NCBI GenBank assembly: GCA_014529385.2
Contig: CM043950.1
Span: 67,730,435 to 67,794,434, forward strand
DNA: 64,000 nt
Reading direction: 5' to 3'
From: Adiantum capillus-veneris
Lineage: Eukaryota > Streptophyta > Polypodiopsida > Polypodiales > Pteridaceae
Positions 57,540 through 64,000 of the stretch are shown in pieces. A program made the translations under genes and the position numbers. Each line of letters begins with the position of its first letter. The stretch's first letter is position 1. Under the pieces are notes generated by a model. That model had not been told where the DNA came from. It made no database searches and worked only from the letters and a program-made list of their open reading frames with translations.

Positions 57540-58874
57540 ATTCTACTACACACCATGTCTACTTCTCAAAGGCCTAGCACTACCATTGACTCTATTAGCA
57601 TTTTCAATAGTTATACGTAGACGATCAAGCATGGATACCATCTCAAATAACTATCGGAAGTTGGGTTCTCCTGCAAACTAGGAGGAGGAAGAGGAGGCAA
57701 CGCAATGATTTCGTGGAGGATTTCAAGGGTCAAGTTAAAGAGTTTAAAGTGTGTGCACAAAGCAAGCGGGTGAAAGAGGTCCTCACAAACATGCTTTCCA
57801 GCATGCAGACTTAAGGTTGCAAACATCTCCTCCAAGTTTTCCAAGGCATCGACCCAACTGTAAGTTATTTCAGCATCTCGCTTAGTGCATGATTATATTT
57901 GAATATTAAGTGGTGGATATCATCTTTGATATGTTTCAGATATTTATCCATCGAATAGGACAAATTGGAAACCAGTTGAGGGCATAGTTGGGATTTTTGA
58001 TGCTTTCCATGCGTTTATTGGTGAGCAAATGTACCGAGGAAGACAACACAAGGAACTTGCAGATAATGGAATTTTCTTTTATGATATGTCATATGTGGAA
58101 CCGAGAACTTCCATTGGTTGGGGTCGTATAGCTCCTTTGTCACTTCCATCCTTTGACAGCGAGGATTGGTCCTTGCCTGCTTCGCAAACTAGTGAAAGCT
58201 TTAGGAATAAGTTGTTTCAGGATATACAAAAGTCCCTCAAGTATTCAATTGCCACAAAAATAGTTCGGCTCGCACAATTTATACCTCTTGAAGTGTTTGT
58301 AGATTTTTTCTTTGATGAGCAAATAAGAACTACCGCAACAATGTTCATTTGCAAGTCTGAGAGCTGTTTGGACTTTTTAGATGATAATTGGGATAGGAAA
58401 CAATCACATAACAAAATCTGTATTTTGCAAAAGAAGTCCATAATTTACAAGTTCATTATAAGCTCTCAAAATTTCTTAGTATAGTTTTACTATATTAGAT
58501 ATCATCTTCTTAGTGGGCAGCTTATTCCACTCGACCAATATAAAGAGAACAGCCTCGAGAACAAACCTTTATCAATGGAGCTCTACTTTCGAGACAGCCT
58601 ACTTATTGTGATGGAGACAATGTCAAGCACAACTCTTGCACAGCTCATGATAGATCTTACATATGAAGAACTTCCACTTTTGCCGGAATTGTATGCATTC
58701 AGTCTGAACAATAGAAAGGTGCTTACTAAATTGATAAATTTTGATTGTCTTTAATACATTAAGACAGAATCTAACTTTTTCTTCTTTTTAGATTCCAAGG
58801 CGCAAGGAGAAAACAACATTGTGCAAGGAGTCACTAACAAATACACTTCACTTAATTGCTTCCACCGGAAGCTA
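57540..58874 (+). pseudogene. spliced gene of unknown function, convergent with the H3-Ulp1 gene
   Basis: I do not recognise the protein. A basic exon (RRRKRRQRNDFVEDFKGQVK) ends at a donor near 57,859 (ACT|GTAAGT). The intron ends TTTCAG at 57,938. The next exon reads IYPSNRTNWKPVEGIVGIFD, FHAFIGEQMYRGRQHKELAD, NGIFFYDMSYVEPRTSIGWG and IPLEVFVDFFFDEQIRTTAT. After a stop and frame change it reads YHLLSGQLIPLDQYKENSLE and MELYFRDSLLIVMETMSSTT. A donor at about 58,718 and an acceptor (TTTTTAG) at 58,790 lead to a basic last exon IPRRKEKTTLCKESLTNTLH ending at 58,874. Splice signals and codon-like composition support a real gene. In-frame stops (about 57,813 and 58,482) say it is now broken. It ends about 200 bp from the 3' end of the minus-strand gene. 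Confidence 0.55.
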
Positions 58875-59600
58875 GGTCACATACCTTGTGCATGCAAAGA
58901 GATTTGATGCCATGCAAACCATGATGTACTCTTCAAAATGACTAATGCAGAGACATTTTTTGGCGGTCAAACAATGTTTCAAAAATGTACATTTTCAATG
59001 TTTCAAAACTTTACATATTGTGTTGTTTCTGTCAAGATTTATACAAGTAAATTGCTCCCTTTCCCTGCTCTACTGTCCTCTCCCCTGGTTTGTGCCACTC
59101 GTCCCCTGCCCTCTACTCCAGTTGCTCCCCTGCCCTCTGCTCCGGTTGCTGCTACCTCTTCCTCTGGGGACGCTGGTCTCGGGCATCCTTTCGCGTCGCT
59201 CGAAATCATGGGCCTCTTCCATGGCTTCCCATGCTTCTTGCACCTGTGAAGCTTCCCGCTGTTCTTGCTCTTGCCGTCGACGTGTAGCCCATTTCTCTAC
59301 TTCTGCAGTGTCCGCATAATATTGATTTATTGCTTCTTGCATATTTCAAACTTCTTCTTGAGTCTGATTGTGGCGTTGCGTCATTTCGTTAATGCGAGTC
59401 TCTTCGAACTCCTTAGCTCTCGCTGCTTCCTCTCTTGTGTGTCTATTTATCAAGATTATAATATGCTTGATGGCCATTACAGAAAAATGTCGCACATCGT
59501 TGGGGGTGTAGTCATGTAATTGAAGTTCCTGTAGAAGCGTGATACAGACATTTGTTGCTTCATACATACGTTGTAGCATAACAATAAAAAAGCAGATTAC

Positions 59601-59952
59601 TTATGTTCGGTACATTCATAATTTGACTGATGAGCAATAGGGCATTCAAACAGGTTCGCCAGCCACAGCTATAGTCATCAGTCTGCGTTGGCACGGCTAC
59701 TCGTTCGTACCGGACTATATTTCCTAGATCATGTTCTAACAAAAGATGCTCCACACAGCATACAAGTTTTTTGACGGAACTACATACATAACCACTTGAG
59801 TCAGCAACACATTACAAAGAGACACTGCTTTCCAAATGTACCCAAATGGGCCTTACGTTTTTACACGACCGTGAAACGCCCTACTTTGCCCAGAGTTTGC
59901 GTAGTAAACAATCTTAGCTTCCATGTCAAATAACATCAGACTCCAATGATCA
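59601..59952 (-). other. Ulp1-type catalytic core (exons 3 and 4)
   Basis: HW dyad, Asn in the acidic position, Gln 5 residues before the Cys-Gly pair, and the usual ~75-residue spacing. The two exons join in phase (donor AC|GTAAGG at 59,857, acceptor TATGTAG before 59,779). Proteases of this family remove SUMO or other ubiquitin-like proteins and are often carried by plant DNA transposons. Confidence 0.83.
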
Positions 59953-60239
59953 CTACAAAGACACCATCAAAGATAAGGAGAGATTCTAAATGCAACATGT
60001 TTTTTACAAGGCAAGAAAATACTCACGATTGATTGTACGCAGTGACTAGAAAGTGCGCTAGATCAAAGTTGACTTTGCTAAACTAGTTCATCAGACTCAA
60101 AAAGGAAACTGAGTTGTTCTGCAGATAAGGCTATATCAGCGGATCTATTATGTATACTTTGTCTTGAACCTCAGGGGGCAGAAGCGAGACAGCGTGGCTA
60201 ACATGAACAAATGGCAGAGATTAGACTTGAGGTATTTCA

Positions 60240-60600
60240 GCGAGCAGTCCACTGCCACAAACTCGTGAGTCAATACCGAGCAAGTGGGGCAGCTATTGAA
60301 TTCCATCCGCCACTGACTCACTTGGTATTGACCCATGTCTTAACGGTAGTGAGCCATTATAAAGAAAAACTTGACGAGACTACCGCAAAGACATGCGTCA
60401 ATACAGAGCGAGTAAGTAGAGGATTCCAATTCCATAAGTCATTGACTCGCTTGGTATTGACCCATGTCTTTAAGGTAGTGAGCCATTATAAAGAAAAACT
60501 TGACGACTGCCGCAAAGACATGGGTCAATACCGAGCGAGTAGTACCACTATCCAATTCCATAAGCCACTAGTATTGACCCATGTCTCGATAGAGACCCAT
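60240..60600. repeat. ~127-bp hairpin tandem array (three units) in intron 1
   Basis: Units at 60,269, 60,397 and 60,524 start with GTCAATACCGAGCGAGTAG-like sequence and end with its complement (CTCGCTTGGTATTGACCC). Long stems extend through AAAGACATG...CATGTCTT and ACTACCG...AAGGTAGT. Between stems lies a constant GAGCCATTATAAAGAAAAAC. The array lies inside intron 1 of the H3-Ulp1 gene. Confidence 0.85.
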
Positions 60601-61393
60601 TTAATGAACCAAACGTGACTTTTAAAGAGCAGGAGAATTACCACAAAGCAACGTTGATGACCTCATTCATTGCGTTGGAGTTGGTGAAACTGTGCATGCA
60701 CAGGAAGTCTAGATGATCGAGGTTGAAAATGCAGGCCTCCTCTGACCTTCCACGCAGCTGTATCTGCGCATGCAGAGACGCTGATCTCAATAGAACTCTC
60801 AACTCCTCTTCATTATCTTCGTTGATTTTCTCTTAAATAATTGACTCATCCGATATGTTGGATGGCCCTTGTGATGCAGAGCCTTGCCCTTGCCTTTCTT
60901 GAGCTGGCTCCCTGGCTGCCTCAGGCTCCTCCCTAACAACCTCAGGCTCCGGATCATTTTCCTTCAATATTGGTTGCTCCATAGGTGCCTCAGGCTCCAC
61001 CCTGGCCTGCTCTTACCCCTTATCATCCCTTACTGGCTGCGGATCCTCCATGACTTGCTCATTCTGGTGTCTAGCTGGCTCCTCGATAACTGTCTCTGTT
61101 TCTTCCATGACTACCTCCAGGTCCACTCTGGCTTGCTCATGCCCCTCTGTGGCTATCTCAGCCTGCCCATCTGTGTTGTTTCTCTCGACCCTAGACGGCT
61201 CTGTCTGTCGTGCACGAGTATGGGGGGATGTTGAGAGTATCCATGGTTCTACTATCCCGGATAGGCACTTGCTGAAGCAGCTCATCGTAGCGGAAACGTA
61301 GCCTACGAAGAGTATCAAAATCCTGCGGCATGATAGTGACGCGGTGTGCATGGGCACCAGGATATATCCATCACTAAAGAATTCCACGTGGTA

Positions 61394-61642
61394 CTATTCT
61401 TCAGTAATTTCTTGAAGGCAGAGTAGTGCACTGCTGGCCCATCGCATACCGACTCTCCACTGCTCGCAAATCTCCCTCACTACTCGCTCAAAAGGGAGAC
61501 GTGGAATAACAAGTTGAACGTGTCGTTCTGTCCTGCACAGCTCTTGCAGTACACCTCTGTGTGCCTCATATCGGCGTCTTCTTGCTTGAGCATTCAAAGA
61601 TTCACCTGTTGCCCTCCTAGCCGTGGCCTTTACACGAGGCAT
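61394..61642 (-). other. histone H3-like domain (start of the fusion gene)
   Basis: The N-tail aligns without gaps to H3 residues 1-14: P-R-V-K-A-T-A-R-R-A-T-G-E-S against A-R-T-K-Q-T-A-R-K-S-T-G-G-K. R2, K4, T6, A7, R8, T11 and G12 are kept; K9 is Arg, S10 is Ala and K14 is Ser. The middle of the tail is shortened. The fold region aligns one-to-one with H3, with no extra loop-1 residues, so it lacks the main CENH3 hallmark. The fold continues past the TAG at 61,394 to about 61,240. Confidence 0.85.
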
Positions 61643-61709
61643 CTCTACAAATAGCATAACACCAAAAGACAATTCATTTGTCAACACAAGGGACTTCAGA
61701 TTTCAGAAA

Positions 61710-62235
61710 AGGTCAGTACCAAGCAAATAGGTGCATAGGAAAGAGTTTGCCTTCCCATTTTCGCCCGGTAGTGACCTCAGAAAAAAGTAATAGCAGACAT
61801 CACTTATATTTTCAGAGGTCAGTACCAAGCGAATAGGTGCATAGGAAAGAGTTTGCCTTCCTATATTCGCTCGGTAGTGACCTCAGCAAATAGTAATAGT
61901 AGACATGACTTATATTTTCTGAGGTCAGTACCAAGCGAATAGGTGCATAGGAAAGAGTTTGCGTTCCCTTATTCACTCGGTAGTGACCTCAGAAAATAGT
62001 AATAGCAGACATCACTTATATTTTCTGAGGTCAGTACCAAGCGAATAGGTGCATAGGAAAGAGTTTGCCTTGCCGTATGCGCTCGGTAGTGACCTCAGAA
62101 AATAGTAATAGCAGACATCACTTACATTTTCAGAGTTCAGTACCAAGGGAACAGGTTTGCATCCCCTACAACAAAATACCTTATTCGCTTGGTAGTGACC
62201 TCAGAAAAGTGTACAAGCAAGCGAACAGGTTTGCA
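61710..62235. repeat. 106-bp hairpin tandem array (five units) upstream of the H3-Ulp1 gene
   Basis: Units begin at 61,710, 61,816, 61,922, 62,028 and 62,134, exactly 106 bp apart. Each opens with AGGTCAGTACCAAGCGAATA and closes with TTCGCTCGGTAGTGACCT, so each folds back on itself. The fifth unit is degenerate and runs into a repeated GAACAGGTTTGCATCCCC piece. The array starts 68 bp upstream of the H3-like ATG, where a promoter or 5' UTR intron would be. Confidence 0.92.
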
Positions 62236-63412
62236 TCCCCTGCAACAAAATACCAATGTGAAGGAGACATTTAAATACATGAGGTACTAACTGTCATGTC
62301 GTTCCCTCCCATCACCTCCCCTAATCTCGGGGGGTGGTACCATTGATTCTCTCTCTCACGTTGTTGGGAAACAAGCAAACTGAAACACCTCTATAGTGAT
62401 GTCACCCAAGAGTGTTGAAAGAGAACTACAAGATACCAAAAGCTTTGCAAAGTCCTTTTGAAACACCACAAGTCCAATAGGAGTAGACTCTTGGGAATTT
62501 ACTAGCCGTCGCCCACCCAAGAGACTATGTCACATAGGAGCAAAACCCTGTCAAAGCACTGATTTACAGCACACGCCGACCAATGCAGATGAATACAAGA
62601 TCCTCTCCTTTCACAATCAAACATCAAAAACCCATAACTTCCACATCAATTCTACAATTCATAGATACATGACCTCCGAATCTGTCTACACACAATTTGC
62701 CACTAGGCTGCCATAGCCATAACCCTGCAGAGAACTAGTCGTAACCTGAAGAGCACAACTCCAATTGGGGCACTTTAAATCTTGAAAAAAACATTGAAAA
62801 ATGACTGGCGAGAAAGCTGAAGATGACCAAAATTGATTCCATATGCCTCCATGAGCAAAATTGACGCGAACAGAAAGCTGTCCCAGCACGACTACATGTA
62901 GAGAAGGCTAGTCGGGGCAAAAAACTGCATCCAAGAGCACCAAGGAGACACAACGAGCTAAAACCTGAAAATTTCTGATGTTTGGCTGAACTTCTTTTAG
63001 TTTTTACATGAGTTTAAGTTATATACAAGACTCACTTCAAAAAACTCACTCACGGGCACTTACAGTAGCCCGACCCAGCTGTCACTAGACTAGCGACTTG
63101 CAGTGCATGTACATTTGCTTGATAAAGCAAGCTAATAAACCCACAAAAATAAATCCCACACGCCCTTTTGACATCGGGCGTCATGTCCGTATGTACAAAT
63201 TTACAAAAAACGGGGTGTCAGAAATGCGCCCAACAACGTCTACCTCTAATGAAACCGCATGGCGGTACCACCCCTCACAGACCACTCACTCATAAGCCAG
63301 AACCCACGCTCCGCTTTTTAAGCATGTCCATCTAGTCTATTTAACCAGCAGTTGTTTCAGAACCTCCCTTAGGGTTTCGCAAAACAACTACAAGAAGCTT
63401 AGGATAGTGGTG
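62236..63412. other. gene-free interval
   Basis: No gene recognised. The last 100 bases before 63,413 have a TATTTAA box (about 63,338) and an AGGGTTTCG phrase, both compatible with a promoter for the next gene. Confidence 0.5.
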
Positions 63413-63803
63413 ATGCCTTTCCAAGGTATACTCCCGCAGCGCCAACAACACCGCATCCGGGCCCTCCTCTGGAGGTCCCCCTTTGGCCCTCCCTCGATGT
63501 TACCCTTAATGTTCTCGAACGACACAGCCCGGGAGTGGCTGCTGCCAACACGGGAGTCAATTCTTGAGGTAAGTCGCCGTTGGTAATTCTTTGATTTTTG
63601 CTCCCAATTTCCAAGCTCCTAGTTTGAAGAGCTTATTTGCTAAATGCTCTGTGCAGGATTCTAGCCTGAAGCTGCAACAAATGCTAATCATCAGGCACAG
63701 GGTCTCAATCCTTAAAGACTCTCTGGAAGCAAGAAGGCCTGAAGACATGCAGCGATTGCTCGCCCAGAATGGCTCTGTAGAGGCTATCTTTAATTGGCTA
63801 TAG
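63413..63803 (+). pseudogene. small two-exon gene fragment with coiled coil
   Basis: Exon 1 (63,413-63,568) encodes MPFQGILPQRQQHRIRALLW ... EWLLPTRESILE and ends at a consensus donor GAG|GTAAGT. The intron ends CTGTGCAG at 63,656. Exon 2 (63,657 on) continues in phase with DSSLKLQQMLIIRHRVSILK and RRPEDMQRLLAQNG to a TAG at 63,801. The same frame continues as helix (EMKDEVLELASKYEESINFA) through two more stops, so the longer protein is broken. No family recognised. Confidence 0.5.
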
Positions 63804-64000
63804 GAGATGAAGGATGAAGTGCTTGAGCTAGCTAGTAAATATGAGGAATCCATTAACTTTGCCAACAGGCTTTAGGAAGAGATAGTCTGGCTGTGAAGGA
63901 AAAGGACTACATGGTTATTTCAAACCCTAAACCCCCGGAAATTAGTAGGCCACTCTTTGTAAAGTCTGAAGTGTTTTCTAACTCAAAACCCGGTGTTAAG
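63804..64000. other. continuation of the helical frame, then non-coding
   Basis: The exon-2 frame stays protein-like for about 30 codons beyond its stop and is then lost. Nothing else is seen before the window ends. Confidence 0.4.

Larger units (their letters stand above)
59070..61642 (-). pseudogene. histone H3-like / Ulp1 (C48) protease fusion gene, spliced, broken
   Basis: Exon 1 (61,642-60,642) starts MPRVKATARRATG and reads an H3 fold: RHVQLVIPRLPFERVVREIC, WASSALLCLQEITEE, a TAG, YHVEFFSDGYIL and, after a 1-base shift, AHAHRVTIMPQDFDTLRRLR. An acidic, Pro/Glu-rich linker follows (EPEVVREEPEAAREPAQE). It ends IFNLDHLDFLCMHSFTNSNA and a donor GTAATT. Exon 2 (about 60,230-60,027) reads FVHVSHAVSLLPPEVQDKVY. 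Exon 3 (59,952-59,857) reads DHWSLMLFDMEAKIVYYANS. Exon 4 (59,779-59,601) reads VAVPTQTDDYSCGWRTCLNA. His, Gln and Cys of a Ulp1/SENP protease are present; the Asp position is Asn (YANS). The 3' part is a coiled coil and an Arg/Gly/Gln-rich tail (RGRGSSNRSRGQGSNWSRGQ). Intron phases at exons 2-4 fit exactly. Several stops make it a pseudogene here. Confidence 0.8.

Noticed and set aside
61394-61642. Call of the H3-like domain as CENH3
   Set aside because: Loop 1 has no extra residues and the tail resembles canonical H3, so the main CENH3 hallmarks are absent.
62330-62620. rRNA-like segment
   Set aside because: Some phrases (GACTATGTCACATAGG) looked structural, but no conserved rRNA block could be recognised.

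Overview
This window looks like a piece of a large, repeat-rich land-plant nuclear genome. A fern is my best guess, but that is inference. The evidence is a PLS-type pentatricopeptide-repeat gene with the near-identical tandem modules I associate with ferns and lycophytes, spliced plant-like genes, iMet- and Asp-type primer sites, Ty1/copia, Ty3/chromovirus and plant LINE elements, long CA/TA/GA microsatellites, and almost no intact host genes.

Layout. (1) About 780-26,410 is one minus-strand LINE, cut into pieces by two later insertions. A 19,651-bp plus-strand Ty3 retrotransposon lies at 3,152-22,802 with a perfect 5-bp target duplication (TAAGC). An 805-bp solo LTR lies at 22,997-23,801 (duplication CAATC). 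The LINE reading frame resumes exactly across the big insertion. (2) The giant Ty3 element has 928-bp LTRs that differ at about 5% of positions. Its order is leader, gag, protease, RT, RNase H, integrase with a duplicated zinc module, a second aspartic protease, a non-coding stretch of about 286-bp repeats each carrying a conserved 22-bp palindrome, and a long extra 3' reading frame with a coiled coil. It is broken by several stops and frameshifts. (3) 26,415-27,971 is a PPR reading frame abutting the LINE 5' end. (4) 29-32.4 kb is gene-free repeat DNA, including a 1,549-bp near-perfect palindrome made of smaller hairpins. (5) 33.4-40.9 kb holds a decayed minus-strand chromovirus, a TRIM-like LTR pair and a decayed plus-strand Ty3 pol fragment. 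(6) 41-53.9 kb is a 2.85-kb segmental duplication rich in (CA)n. The left copy is split by a complete minus-strand Ty1/copia element with an uninterrupted 1,326-codon polyprotein, and one LTR of that element carries a SINE-like insertion. The right copy preserves the empty site. (7) 56.5-57.4 kb is an orphan gag piece related to the giant element.

(8) 57.5-62.3 kb is the most unusual part. A minus-strand spliced gene, now broken, joins a histone H3-like domain, an acidic Pro/Glu-rich linker, a Ulp1/SENP-type (C48) cysteine protease and a coiled-coil, Arg/Gly/Gln-rich tail. A convergent plus-strand spliced gene of unknown function ends about 200 bp away. Hairpin-forming tandem arrays lie in intron 1 of the H3-Ulp1 gene (about 127-bp period) and just upstream of its start (106-bp period). 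They share a 19-base motif with the 1.5-kb palindrome at 31 kb. A mobile element or gene family carrying an H3 mimic is a reasonable working hypothesis, but I found no element ends. (9) A small two-exon gene fragment lies at 63.4-63.8 kb.

Most coding DNA here belongs to transposons. The layout mainly records nested insertion, local duplication and decay rather than cooperating host genes.
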